Origin: Clostridium pasteurianum
Lineage (GTDB): Bacteria > Bacillota > Clostridia > Clostridiales > Clostridiaceae
Assembly: GCF_001705235.1 (NCBI RefSeq)
Contig: NZ_MCGV01000001.1
Location: forward strand, 4,034,181-4,098,180
DNA: 64,000 nucleotides
Reading direction: 5' to 3'
Shown here: positions 8,439 through 18,339 of the stretch, piece after piece
Position numbering within the stretch: position 1 is the first letter of the stretch
Layout of the letters: each line of letters opens with the position of its first letter
The notes under the pieces: generated by a model
The model's database searches: none
Seen by the model: the letters and a program-made list of their open reading frames with translations, nothing else
What the model was told of the DNA's origin: nothing
Position numbers and translations under genes: made by a program

Positions 8439-10424
8439 GTGTTTAATGATTATGTATATGATATTGTAATACCAATATATAATGCGTTTGATGATTTAAT
8501 TCAATGCATAAATTCAATTTACGAAAATACTTTAAATGAGAGGTTCAATTTAATATTAATTAATGATAATAGCAGCGATATGAGAATTAAAAAATACTTA
8601 AATTCATTATGTAGTAATAAAAAAAATGTAATTATCATAAATAACGAAGAAAATTTAGGATTTGTAAAAAGTATTAATATTGGTATGAAGTACTCAAATA
8701 ATGATGTAGTGATACTTAATAGTGATACTATTGTCACATTTAAGTGGTTAAATAAGATTATAAGTTGTGCATATAGTGACGATTTAATTGCAACGGTGAC
8801 TCCTTTAACAAACGATGGTACGATATGTTCGGTTCCTAATTTTTGTACACACAATTCAATTCCTGAAAATTTCAATTTAGATAGTTATGCTAAATTAATT
8901 GAAAAAATTAGTTTTAAAAGTTATCCAGCAGTTCCAACGGGTGTAGGTTTTTGCATGTATATTAAGAGAAAGGTCTTAAATCAAATAGGATTACTTGATG
9001 AGGAAAGTTTTAACAAGGGATATGGTGAAGAAAATGATTTTTGCTGCAGAGCTATAGAGTATGGATATGTAAATGTTATTTGTGATAATACTTTTATATA
9101 TCACAAAGGTAGTAAATCTTTTGGAAGCAAAAAAAATAAATATATTGAAGAAAATTCAATAAAATTAAGAAATAAGTATCCTTTTTATTTTAATGAAGTA
9201 GATAAGTTTATAAGAACTAATCCTTTAAGAGATATACAGGAAAATATTAAGAATTACATTTCAATTAAAAATAACAAAAGAAATGTATTATATTTAATGT
9301 CTGTGAAATTAGAGGATTATCATGAATATATAGAAACCCTACCGTTAGATATTAATAAATTTTTTATTACATCCAATGGTAGGGAATTGCTTTTAACGGT
9401 TTATTCAAATAAATATGTGAAAAAATTTAATTTTAAATTAGAATGTTTTATAAGACCTTCTACATATTTTGAAAAAAGTTATAGAGAAATTTTAGAACAA
9501 ATTATTTTAATGTTTGATATTGATTTTATTCATGTATATGATTTGAAATTTCATACTTTTGATATATCTGAAATAGCTAAAAAGTATTCTATTCCATTAT
9601 ATATTACTATACATGATTATTATCTATTGTGCCCAGATACTAAAAAGGAATTTGATATACGTAATTATCCGATTACTAAAGATATAAGTTCTGAAATTAT
9701 ATACAAAGATTTAGGCTATAGCAAAAACTTTCTAAATATTTGGAAGTCTAAAGTTAGGGAGCATTTAAAAAATTACGATAAAATATTTTTTCCTTCTCAT
9801 AAATTGGCTGAGATATTTGATGGATTTATTGAATTATCTGATTCAAATTACTTAATTGAAGATAAGACGCAAAAAGTTTATAAATACATTAGTCATGTAA
9901 ATAGAGATGTTACAAGGTTGAGTGAAAATGTAGTCAATGGTAAATTTAAACCTTATCTAATTTATAATGCAATGTTACGAGATGAAAATAATTATGCACA
10001 TCAGACTGAAAGATTTTTTGATATATATATAGATAAGGTAATGGACAAAATAGAAAAAAAGTTTTATTTAGATATTAATTATGACTTTATATGTAATATG
10101 AAAAAATCCATAATTGTTTTGTTGAATGATTACAGTAATAAAAAAATAAGGTACGTTATTTGGGGAGCAAGTAATTCGGGTAAGATAACTAAAACTATAT
10201 TTGAAAATATTTTGCCTAACTTTGAATTGATTGGGTTTATTGACAAATTCAAAAGCGGAAAATTTGAAAATATAGATATTTATAATCCACAAAATTTGAA
10301 TAGGTTAAATTATGATTATATTGTAATAGCTACTACTGCTGGAAAAGCAGAAGCTGAAAATGTTTTAATTAGTGAGGGTAAAGAATATGGGAAAAATTAC
10401 ACTTTTGGTTATGGTGTAATTTGA
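8439..10424 (+). CDS. GT2 glycosyltransferase with GT-B-like middle and Rossmann C-terminal module
   Basis: Residues 1-240 are a GT-A family 2 glycosyltransferase (DIVIPIYNAFDDLIQCINS, the VVILNSDTIV metal-site segment, then GYGEENDFCCRA). Residues about 285-450 resemble the N-terminal Rossmann half of a GT-B enzyme (IHDYYLLCP) but no donor half follows. Residues 572-661 repeat the WGASNSGKITK module of the preceding gene. GTG 8439 is the start, 8 bases after AAAAGGAG. The two genes are 26 bases apart and were probably made by domain exchange between neighbours. It should act on sugar transfer in the island; the middle part may only bind a partner or acceptor. Confidence 0.8.
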   Translation: MFNDYVYDIVIPIYNAFDDLIQCINSIYENTLNERFNLILINDNSSDMRIKKYLNSLCSNKKNVIIINNEENLGFVKSINIGMKYSNNDVVILNSDTIVTFKWLNKIISCAYSDDLIATVTPLTNDGTICSVPNFCTHNSIPENFNLDSYAKLIEKISFKSYPAVPTGVGFCMYIKRKVLNQIGLLDEESFNKGYGEENDFCCRAIEYGYVNVICDNTFIYHKGSKSFGSKKNKYIEENSIKLRNKYPFYFNEVDKFIRTNPLRDIQENIKNYISIKNNKRNVLYLMSVKLEDYHEYIETLPLDINKFFITSNGRELLLTVYSNKYVKKFNFKLECFIRPSTYFEKSYREILEQIILMFDIDFIHVYDLKFHTFDISEIAKKYSIPLYITIHDYYLLCPDTKKEFDIRNYPITKDISSEIIYKDLGYSKNFLNIWKSKVREHLKNYDKIFFPSHKLAEIFDGFIELSDSNYLIEDKTQKVYKYISHVNRDVTRLSENVVNGKFKPYLIYNAMLRDENNYAHQTERFFDIYIDKVMDKIEKKFYLDINYDFICNMKKSIIVLLNDYSNKKIRYVIWGASNSGKITKTIFENILPNFELIGFIDKFKSGKFENIDIYNPQNLNRLNYDYIVIATTAGKAEAENVLISEGKEYGKNYTFGYGVI

Positions 10425-10558
10425 CTTAATGATAGCTTACTTATACTAGAAATATAACAATACGAAATATGGATAGCTCGTTAAAAAGATAAAAGTATAG
10501 TAGATTGCAGTATTTTGCAATTGATTATAAATAATATAAATTGTTAGGAGTGCTTTTT

Positions 10559-11752
10559 ATGAATTATGCTAATATATCAGCGATAATTCCGACATATAAT
10601 GGAGAAAAATTTATAGGTGAAACTATTGAAAGTATAATGTCTCAGACTTTACCTGTAGAAGAATTAATAATAATTGATGATAAAAGTAGTGATGATACTT
10701 TGAAGATATGTGAAAAATATAGTGAAAAATATAGTGATATTTTTATTTATAAAAATAAAAGTAATATAGGATCATCTGCAAGTAGAAATAAGGGAATAAA
10801 ATTAAGCAAAAATAATATTATACTTTTTATGGATCAAGATGATATAGCACTTCCAACTCTTGTTGAAAAAGAATTAAGTTATTTAATTAGTTTAAATAAA
10901 AAAAATAGTAGTTGTAATCCATGGGTTGGTGTACATTCAGCATATCAGCAAATTAATCAATATGGCAATGTTATAAATACAGTAATTGATTGGAAACAAG
11001 TACAATCAAGTGAATTATTAGGATATGAATTTGTACGAAATCATATTATAACTAATTCAGGAATGCTGTTAGATAAAAGGACTGTTATTAAGTGTGGAAT
11101 GTTTGATGAAAATCTAAATTATTCTCAGGATTGGGATTTATGGTTAAAAATTTGTCAAGTGGCTGGTATCGGGTATATAAATGAACCTATGATCAAATTA
11201 AGAAGACATGATAATAACACATCAAGAAATGTTGAGGATTTTATAAATGATGAAATTAAAATTTTAAAAAAGTATGATATAAAATTTATAAAAACATCTA
11301 TTTTTAAAAGGAATTTGCCGTATGAAAAAAATTGTGTTGATTATGTGTCAGTATTATTTAAACTTTCAAAATTAAATGATGGATTTGAAATTTTGCAGGA
11401 ATGTTTGAAAAAAGAAAAGGATGATTATTCTGCAATTTTTTATTTGGGAGTATATTATTTAAAAATTGGTAGTTGGCAGCTTGCTAAAAAACAATTTGAA
11501 AAAGTAATTTTATTGAATCCTATAAATGCTGCATCATTTAATAATTTAGGTGCGATTTTTATAGTAGAAGGTGAAAAGAATATGGCACTTATGTATTTAA
11601 AAAAAGCATTAGCACTTTTAAATAATTATAATGATGCAAAGTATAACTTACAATTATTAGACAATAGTAAGGTTGATTTTGAACAAGTTAAATTTACAGA
11701 TAGAGAGCTAAGAAATCAATTAATATGCTATTCCAATAATAATTTTCGTTAA
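10559..11752 (+). CDS. GT2 glycosyltransferase with C-terminal TPR repeats
   Basis: The 397-residue protein has an N-terminal family 2 glycosyltransferase domain (SAIIPTYNGEKFIGETIES, MDQDDIALP, then SQDWDLWLKI) over about residues 1-240. Two or three tetratricopeptide repeats lie in about 280-380 (YLGVYYLKIGSWQLAKKQFE and NNLGAIFIVEGEKNMALMYL). TPR tails are common in protein-acting glycosyltransferases, where they position the polypeptide. ATG 10559 follows TAGGAG with 8 bases; the upstream in-frame TTG lies before the ribosome site. A 134-base gap precedes it with no clear terminator. Donor and acceptor are unknown. Confidence 0.83.
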   Translation: MNYANISAIIPTYNGEKFIGETIESIMSQTLPVEELIIIDDKSSDDTLKICEKYSEKYSDIFIYKNKSNIGSSASRNKGIKLSKNNIILFMDQDDIALPTLVEKELSYLISLNKKNSSCNPWVGVHSAYQQINQYGNVINTVIDWKQVQSSELLGYEFVRNHIITNSGMLLDKRTVIKCGMFDENLNYSQDWDLWLKICQVAGIGYINEPMIKLRRHDNNTSRNVEDFINDEIKILKKYDIKFIKTSIFKRNLPYEKNCVDYVSVLFKLSKLNDGFEILQECLKKEKDDYSAIFYLGVYYLKIGSWQLAKKQFEKVILLNPINAASFNNLGAIFIVEGEKNMALMYLKKALALLNNYNDAKYNLQLLDNSKVDFEQVKFTDRELRNQLICYSNNNFR

Positions 11753-11815
11753 GTATAATTTAATTATGGTGTGTTATAAGTACTTAAATGTGAATTTCTA
11801 TTATGTGCTTTAAGT

Positions 11816-11842
11816 TAAAGAAATAGCAGAAAATCACGATAT
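11816..11842 (+). promoter_or_regulatory. Weak sigma-D-like promoter candidate
   Basis: In the 145-base gap before the next gene, TAAA at 11816-11819 is followed after 15 bases by CACGATAT (11835-11842), matching the sigma-28 -10 consensus GCCGATAA at only five of eight positions. The -35 and spacing are ideal. It is offered as a candidate only; AT-rich DNA yields such matches by chance. Confidence 0.25.
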
Positions 11843-11897
11843 TAATATAAGCAGTATATTTTATAACAATGTTTTTAGTAAACAAGAGGTGATGCTA

Positions 11898-14054
11898 ATG
11901 TTAACTAGTATAATAATACTTACATATAATAATTTAGAGTATACAAAGCAATGCATAGAAAGTATAAGGAAAAATACTAAAAATAGTGAATACGAAATTA
12001 TAGTTGTTGATAATTGTTCAAATGATGGTACACGTGAATGGCTTAATAATCAAGAAGATATCATTTTAATATTAAATGAAGAAAATGTAGGATTTCCTAA
12101 AGGATGTAATCAAGGAATTGAGGTGGCTTCAGGAGATAATATTTTACTTCTTAATAATGATGTAATAGTAACACATAATTGGTTAGATAATATGATTAAA
12201 TGTCTTTATAGTTCTGATAATATTGGTGCTGTTGGTCCTGTATCAAATAGTGTATCGTATTATCAGCAAATAAATACTAATTATACTAATTTAGAAGAGT
12301 TAATTGACTTTGCTCAAGGATATAATGTCAGTGATGTTTCGAAGTGGGAAGATAGACTCAAATTAGTTGGATTTTGTATGCTTATAAAAAAGAATGTTTT
12401 GGATGAGATTGGGCTACTTGATGAAATATTTTCACCAGGAAATTTTGAGGATGATGATTTATCTTTAAGAATAATCAATGCGCATTATAGGTTGATTTTA
12501 TGTAAGGATACATTTATACATCATTATGGAAGCGTTTCCTTTAGTCAAGATGATAAGTATATAAGTTTATTGAAAACAAATGAAAATAAGTTTTATGATA
12601 AATGGAAGTTTACAACAAGAGATACTACTGCCATAAATGAAAATTTAATTAATCTTATAAATGAAGATAAAAATGGTAATTTTAAAGTTTTAGATATAGG
12701 CTGTGGATGTGGTTCTAACTTACTTAAAATAAAAAATATTTATAAAAATGTAAAGTTATTTGGGATAGATAAAAATGCTTATGCACTCAAACAAGCTAGC
12801 AATATATGTGAGACTTATAATGGCGATATTGAAAATTTTGAATTTAGTTTTAGTGAAAATAAGTTCGATTATATAATAATGGACAATATATTAAATTTAT
12901 TAAATGAACCTGAATTGATTTTGAAAAAATTGAAAGACTATTTAACAGAAAAAGGAAAAATCATAGTAAGTGTTCCAAATGCCATGAATTATAAATTTTT
13001 ATACAATATGATGATGGGAAATCATTTGTATAAAAACGATTTTGTATATAATGTTATATATGATAAGCCAACTTTATTCTTTAATTATAAAGAAATTAAA
13101 GATGTGTTCTTAAAATCTGGGTATAAAAATGTTACTTTTAATAAGGTAATGACGACTGTAATGAATGGAGACGAAAATTTCGTTAATAAATTATGTGGAA
13201 TTTTTGGTCAGGATAAAAAGGAACAATATTTAATATATGAATATATTGCAGTTGGCTGTGGTGATGAAAAATTAAATCATATAGATAAATTAATAAAGGA
13301 AATTGAAGATGATGGATTTAGTGGTATTGAGAAGGAAGCAGTTGATTTTATAAAGGATACTAATTTTGATGATATTATAAAATCTGTAGACAAGATTTCA
13401 AAAGATAAAGTTGAAGTTTTGAATTATATAGCAAATATGATGTTTCAAAATAAGTATTATGAATATGTAATTCCATTTTTGCAAAGGGCTTTTGAAATTA
13501 ATTCAAAAGACAGAGACACTTTGTATAACATATCATATATGTTGCATGTTTTTAAAGAAGATAAACTTGCAATAAAATATCTAAATATGATAGAAAATAA
13601 AAATAGTATGGAATTAGAACTTATGAATGAAATAAATAATAAGCTTGGTAAAAATACTGATATTCAAGTTAAGTTTTTACTAAGGAGAATTGAAAATAAT
13701 ATTGAAGTAGAAGAAAGTAAAAATAAATTAATTACAATGTTTAAAGATGGAATTTTAAATTGTAATAATATTATTTCTAGTGTTTTTAGTAATATTATAA
13801 AAAAAGAGTATATTTTAAATGAAATAGCAATTTTGTGTTATGAAAATAGTTTATATGATGAAGTCATTCCTATGCTTCAGAAATCCTATGAAATTAATAA
13901 TTGTAATTCTGATACTGTATATAATCTTGGATATATATTACATAAGTTTGGTCAAGATGAATTGGCGCTGAGATTTTTAAAGAATATGGAGAATGATGAT
14001 AGTGAAATTAAAAATTTAGCAGATGCTATTAGAGGTGAAAATAGTGATGAATAA
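11898..14054 (+). CDS. GT2 glycosyltransferase-methyltransferase-TPR fusion
   Basis: The 718-residue protein joins three activities. Residues 1-215 are a family 2 glycosyltransferase (SIIILTYNNLEYTKQCIES, LLLNNDVIVT, GNFEDDDLSLR). Residues about 250-430 are a class I SAM methyltransferase with the glycine motif LDIGCGCGSN at 265-274 and the acidic strand FGIDKN after it. The rest is alpha-helical with repeated units such as YEYVIPFLQRAFEINSKDRD and YDEVIPMLQKSYEINNCNSD, about 290 residues apart, which read as TPR-like repeats. Start ATG 11898 suits AGAGGTG at 11885-11891. It overlaps the next gene by 8 bases, so they are translationally coupled. A transfer-then-methylate capping role is an inference. 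Confidence 0.82.
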   Translation: MLTSIIILTYNNLEYTKQCIESIRKNTKNSEYEIIVVDNCSNDGTREWLNNQEDIILILNEENVGFPKGCNQGIEVASGDNILLLNNDVIVTHNWLDNMIKCLYSSDNIGAVGPVSNSVSYYQQINTNYTNLEELIDFAQGYNVSDVSKWEDRLKLVGFCMLIKKNVLDEIGLLDEIFSPGNFEDDDLSLRIINAHYRLILCKDTFIHHYGSVSFSQDDKYISLLKTNENKFYDKWKFTTRDTTAINENLINLINEDKNGNFKVLDIGCGCGSNLLKIKNIYKNVKLFGIDKNAYALKQASNICETYNGDIENFEFSFSENKFDYIIMDNILNLLNEPELILKKLKDYLTEKGKIIVSVPNAMNYKFLYNMMMGNHLYKNDFVYNVIYDKPTLFFNYKEIKDVFLKSGYKNVTFNKVMTTVMNGDENFVNKLCGIFGQDKKEQYLIYEYIAVGCGDEKLNHIDKLIKEIEDDGFSGIEKEAVDFIKDTNFDDIIKSVDKISKDKVEVLNYIANMMFQNKYYEYVIPFLQRAFEINSKDRDTLYNISYMLHVFKEDKLAIKYLNMIENKNSMELELMNEINNKLGKNTDIQVKFLLRRIENNIEVEESKNKLITMFKDGILNCNNIISSVFSNIIKKEYILNEIAILCYENSLYDEVIPMLQKSYEINNCNSDTVYNLGYILHKFGQDELALRFLKNMENDDSEIKNLADAIRGENSDE

Positions 14055-16152
14055 TAAAAAGATTTGTTTTATATCTTGTGTAAATAATGATGCTATATAT
14101 GATGAATGTTTAAAATACATAAATAATTTGAATATACCAGATGGATATAGTATGGATACAATGTTCATAAAAGAAGCTAATAATATGGCAGAGGGTTATA
14201 ATTTAGCAATGAAAGAAAGTGATGCTAAATATAAAGTGTATTTACATCAAGATGTATTTATAATAAATAAAAACTTTATTCAAGATATAATAGATATTTT
14301 TATAAATCATCCAGAGGTTGGTTTGCTTGGAATGGTTGGAGCTAAGACATTAGATGAATCAGGGGATTTAAGCAAATCAAAATTTAAAGTTGGTAAAGTT
14401 TATGAGTCAAGTACGGGAAAAATTAATTTGCTTTCTTTAGGTGAATGCCATGATGAAGTTGAAAAAGTAAAAATAATTGATGGGTTCATAATGGTTACTC
14501 AATATGATTTAAAATGGCGTGATGATTTGTTTAATAGTTGGCATTTAAATGATAGTTTTCTAAGTGCTGAAAGTATAATTGCTGGATATAAAATAGTGGT
14601 ACCGAGACAAAAATCGCCATGGTGTATTCACGATTGTAGAGCTGTCAAAACAGGATGGAATAATGAAAAATATAATAAGATTTTTGCGAAACAATATTTG
14701 TCAGATGTTAAATTTAAATTCTTTTATTTTGGAAATAGATCACAAATTGCTCCTGGATTTGAAGTGGATTATTCACAAGGTATAAGTATAGGTGAAGATG
14801 TTGTTATTTTAAAAGACGCATGTTTTATGATTCCTTTTGGAAAGTTAGGATATGAACCGAATATAAAAATTGATGATGGATGCCAATTTGGAAGGCGGCT
14901 TGTAATTTCGGCTGCACATACTGTAAGGATAGGAAAGAAGTGTATATTTGCATCTAATATACATATTACAGATCATAATCATGAGTATAAAAAAGTTGGA
15001 ATTCCTATAATGTATCAAGGAATAACTTCATTTGAAAATGAAGTCATTATTGGAGATGGTACATGGATAGCTAATAATTGTGTTGTAGTAGGAAATGTTA
15101 AAATAGGAAGAGGATGTACAATTGGAGCTAACAGCGTAGTTACTTCTAATATACCAGATTATTGTGTTGCAGTTGGAAGTCCAGCAAGAGTAGTTAAAGC
15201 TTTTGATTATGTATCTGGTAAATGGATTAAAACAAAAGATAATAATGAATTATCTAAAGTTTTAGAAGATAGAAGAAAATCTCAGCCTATTTTGTCTATT
15301 TGTATTCCAACGTATAATAGGTCACAGTATTTGGATAAATGTTTAAAATCTATATTTGACGACATTGGAAATGATACTAATATAGAAGTAGTTGTATCAG
15401 ATAATAATTCTGAAGATAATACAAAAGAAATAGTAGATAAATATATGAAATTGTATAGTAATTTGAAATATTTTAAAAATGAACAAAATATTGGAGCAGA
15501 TAAGAATGTGCTAACTGTTTTAAAAGAAGGAACTGGAAGGTTTATTACAGTTCATGGTGATGATGATTATTTTGCATTTCAGGGTATATATAAACTAGTA
15601 GATAAAATATATAAAAATCCTAATTGTGGGGTATTTTATATATTTAATAATTCTAAAGTTAGTGAAAAGATAGATTGTGGAATTAATAATTTTATAAAAG
15701 ATGTATCGTTTTACTCTACATACGCTTCAGGTATTATATTAAAGAAAAGTGATTTTGATGATATAAAAGAAAATGATAAATTTGTAGATTTACGTTTAAA
15801 TCAGGTGTATCTTCAATTGTCAATATTGTTAAGAAATAAACCTTATTGTGTATTATATGATAATTTTTTTAGCGAAGCAGGTGCACATAGACCTTCTGGA
15901 TACAATTTTGGTGAGGTATTTATTCAAAATTATCTTGAAATATTATATTATTTTAAAAATTTTGGGTTAAATGATGAGACGATAAAAATAGATAAGAAAA
16001 AATTAATGGAAGAAATGATTTTACCATGGTGCAAGCTAATAAAGAATGGATATGCAAAATTGGAGCTAAATGGCATTGAAGAATATATAGAAAAATATTA
16101 TAAAGGTGAGTCTTACTTAGAAGAATTATTAAAGATAATTAGGGAATTATAA
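14047..16152 (+). CDS. Glycosyltransferase-acetyltransferase-glycosyltransferase triple fusion
   Basis: The 701-residue protein carries three domains. Residues 1-215 match the Glyco_tranf_2_5-like fold (FISCVNNDAIYDECL, YKVYLHQDVFI). Residues about 240-395 are a left-handed beta-helix O-acetyltransferase, with hexapeptide repeats (VIIGDGTWIANNCVVVGNVK and IGRGCTIGANSVV), a DHNHEY catalytic histidine region and the end signature GSPARVVKAF. Residues 414-701 are a second GT-A family 2 domain (LSICIPTYNRSQYLDKCLKS, then VHGDDDY). ATG 14047 is 9 bases after AGAGGTG (14031-14037) and inside the preceding gene. A single polypeptide could add, acetylate and extend a sugar. Substrates are unknown. 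Confidence 0.82.
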   Translation: MNNKKICFISCVNNDAIYDECLKYINNLNIPDGYSMDTMFIKEANNMAEGYNLAMKESDAKYKVYLHQDVFIINKNFIQDIIDIFINHPEVGLLGMVGAKTLDESGDLSKSKFKVGKVYESSTGKINLLSLGECHDEVEKVKIIDGFIMVTQYDLKWRDDLFNSWHLNDSFLSAESIIAGYKIVVPRQKSPWCIHDCRAVKTGWNNEKYNKIFAKQYLSDVKFKFFYFGNRSQIAPGFEVDYSQGISIGEDVVILKDACFMIPFGKLGYEPNIKIDDGCQFGRRLVISAAHTVRIGKKCIFASNIHITDHNHEYKKVGIPIMYQGITSFENEVIIGDGTWIANNCVVVGNVKIGRGCTIGANSVVTSNIPDYCVAVGSPARVVKAFDYVSGKWIKTKDNNELSKVLEDRRKSQPILSICIPTYNRSQYLDKCLKSIFDDIGNDTNIEVVVSDNNSEDNTKEIVDKYMKLYSNLKYFKNEQNIGADKNVLTVLKEGTGRFITVHGDDDYFAFQGIYKLVDKIYKNPNCGVFYIFNNSKVSEKIDCGINNFIKDVSFYSTYASGIILKKSDFDDIKENDKFVDLRLNQVYLQLSILLRNKPYCVLYDNFFSEAGAHRPSGYNFGEVFIQNYLEILYYFKNFGLNDETIKIDKKKLMEEMILPWCKLIKNGYAKLELNGIEEYIEKYYKGESYLEELLKIIREL

Positions 16153-16198
16153 AATATTTTATGAAAAGCTAATTATTATATAGATAGAAGGAAATTAT

Positions 16199-17536
16199 AT
16201 GGATGTTAAAACTTTTGTATTTAAAGAAAACGAAAAATCATACCATGAGCTGGAAAAAATGTTATCAAGTAAATTACAAGTGAAACTGGATTTTCAGTAT
16301 AAAAGTTATAATGATTTTCCACAAAAATTGAAAAAGTTATTAAAAAGATACAGGGAAGAAGTAAATTTGAGCATTAGCAATGAATATAATCTTCAAAAAG
16401 TTATTGATAGTTGCATAGATGCTTCGCCGCTTAAAATATATAATTTAGTTTTAGAAGAGGGAACTTATAATGTAATGAATCTAAGAACTAGAGATTGGGT
16501 AAATCTTTATGGTAAGACATCACAAAGGGAGAAATACAAAATTGTTGGAAGACGAAATGATGGATCAAAAAATTGTGGATTATATCAAACAATTATATTT
16601 CAAAGTACATCTGAATTAAGAAATTTAACAATAACTTGTAGAAATATGAGGTATCCTATTCATAATGACGCATGTTCTGCAGGAACAGAGCAAAGAATAA
16701 TAAATTGTCACATAGAACATTTAGGTAATTGGATAAGTGATGGCTCAAGGTTGGCGGAAATGGATGAGTGTGGGTGGACATCTTGCCATGCACATGGGTG
16801 TGGAACTAGCAGTGGAATGAGAATATATATTGAAGGATCTACCCTAATTGCCAGAAAGTATGGAGCGGCACTTTATGCTCACAATAATGCAAACTTTGTA
16901 AAGCCTAGTAAAATATTTTGCACCAATTCTAATATTATTCAAGCTGATGGCGGACCAGCAGTTTTTATGTCAAGTCTAGGGTCGCAAAAGGAAGATATTT
17001 GTTACTTATATAATAATTATATAATCGGGCCAATCATTATTGAAGATATTCCTTGGTTAGGAAAAGAAAAAGAAAATCATTCAGAATGGCTTATTAGGGG
17101 AAAAGAGAATTCATATTCATTTTTTTATAATGGTATATCAAAAAAAGAGGAATTGCAATATAAATATGGTAAACTAGATCATTATATAAAATTAAGAAAT
17201 AGTAGTGATAAGGTTATAAAAAAGGGTATGGCATGTTGTTTTAAGGATGGTACAAATGAAATTAAAATAATGAGTAATAAAGATTCGCTAAAAATATTTG
17301 CAGGAATTGCTGCTGAGGATATACAAGTTGGTAGAACTGGTTATTTGCAGTATTGTGGTGAAATTTTGCAAGATGATATTTTAATTGAGGATGATAAATA
17401 TTTATATAAACAAAATTTGGCAGTATCAAATAACAATGAAGGAATATTTGGCGGTAATAAAAGAAGTATTTTACTGCGATATACGAAAGAATGGGTATTG
17501 GAAAATAAAAAAATAAACATATATAAAATTTTATAG
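16199..17536 (+). CDS. Unidentified protein, predicted right-handed beta-helix
   Basis: The 445-residue product is not one I can name. From about residue 75 to 280 it shows short beta-strand repeats and Asn/Asp ladders seen in pectate-lyase-like folds, for example VLEEGTYNVMNLRTRDWVNL, ELRNLTITCRNM and RIINCHIEHLGN. A His/Cys-rich stretch follows (WTSCHAHGCGTSSG). The final 120 residues look like a separate beta domain (GIAAEDIQVGRTGYLQYCGE), reminiscent of phage or structural-protein folds. No signal peptide is visible, so it may act in the cytoplasm. ATG 16199 follows AGAAGGA. It lies between the triple-fusion enzyme and rfbF on the same strand. Polysaccharide lyase, epimerase or isomerase roles are all possible. 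Confidence 0.6.
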   Translation: MDVKTFVFKENEKSYHELEKMLSSKLQVKLDFQYKSYNDFPQKLKKLLKRYREEVNLSISNEYNLQKVIDSCIDASPLKIYNLVLEEGTYNVMNLRTRDWVNLYGKTSQREKYKIVGRRNDGSKNCGLYQTIIFQSTSELRNLTITCRNMRYPIHNDACSAGTEQRIINCHIEHLGNWISDGSRLAEMDECGWTSCHAHGCGTSSGMRIYIEGSTLIARKYGAALYAHNNANFVKPSKIFCTNSNIIQADGGPAVFMSSLGSQKEDICYLYNNYIIGPIIIEDIPWLGKEKENHSEWLIRGKENSYSFFYNGISKKEELQYKYGKLDHYIKLRNSSDKVIKKGMACCFKDGTNEIKIMSNKDSLKIFAGIAAEDIQVGRTGYLQYCGEILQDDILIEDDKYLYKQNLAVSNNNEGIFGGNKRSILLRYTKEWVLENKKINIYKIL

Positions 17537-17568
17537 TGAAATATGTATTAAAAAGGTGAGGCGATTTT

Positions 17569-18339
17569 ATGAAAGCAGTTATTTTGTGTGGTGGAAAAGG
17601 TACTAGAATGCGGGAAGAAACAGAATATAGACCTAAACCATTGGTGTTAGTGGGCGGGAAGCCAATACTATGGCATATAATGAAGCTCTATTCTTATTAT
17701 GGTATAAATGATTTTATACTTTGTGTTGGATACAAAGGTGACATGATAAAACAATATTTTATGGAAATGTATTGGAGAAATAATGATTTTACATTACATA
17801 TTAATGGCGATAACCATATTGAATATCACACAAAGGAAGAAGAAAAATGGAATGTAACTATAGTTGATACAGGGCTTGAGACTTTAACAGGTGGAAGGTT
17901 AAGACAAGTTAGAAATTATATAGAAGATGATGAATTTATGTTTACATATGGTGATGGGCTAAGCAATGTTAATTTGCAGAAACTATTTGAATTTCATAAA
18001 AGCAAAAAAAGGCTTGCTACACTTACGGGTGTTCATCCATTGTCCAGCTTTGGATTAATGGAAATTGAGAAGGGTATAGTTATATCTTTTAAGGAAAAAC
18101 CGGTTCTTAAGGATATGGTTAATGGTGGCTATATGATTTTAAACAAGAGGATATTTGATTATATTCCAGATGAAGATTGTATGTTTGAGGCAGAGCCTTT
18201 GAAAAAATTGGTTGTAGATTCGCAACTTGCAGTATACGAGCATAAGGGATTTTGGAAAGCAGTAGATACTTTTAAGGATGTATCAACAGTAAACAAAATG
18301 TGTGAAGGTGGTAATATGCCATGGAAAATATGGAGTTAG
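17569..18339 (+). CDS. rfbF: Glucose-1-phosphate cytidylyltransferase
   Basis: It makes CDP-glucose from CTP and glucose-1-phosphate, the entry to CDP-deoxysugars. The 256-residue length equals the family norm. The nucleotidyltransferase signature is complete: CGGKGTRMREET at residues 7-18, RPKPLVLVGGKPILWHIM after it, and the metal-site FTYGDGLSNV and GGYMILNKRIFDYI segments further on. An AAAGGTGAGG ribosome site precedes the ATG. The last bases overlap a truncated rfbG start at 18321, the usual rfbF-rfbG junction. An intact rfbG lies 6 kb downstream, so the pathway can still proceed to CDP-4-keto-6-deoxyglucose. Confidence 0.93.
   Translation: MKAVILCGGKGTRMREETEYRPKPLVLVGGKPILWHIMKLYSYYGINDFILCVGYKGDMIKQYFMEMYWRNNDFTLHINGDNHIEYHTKEEEKWNVTIVDTGLETLTGGRLRQVRNYIEDDEFMFTYGDGLSNVNLQKLFEFHKSKKRLATLTGVHPLSSFGLMEIEKGIVISFKEKPVLKDMVNGGYMILNKRIFDYIPDEDCMFEAEPLKKLVVDSQLAVYEHKGFWKAVDTFKDVSTVNKMCEGGNMPWKIWS

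Noticed and set aside
8519-8875. A 118-codon minus-strand frame
   Set aside because: It is antisense to the GT2 catalytic domain at 8439 and has no independent support.
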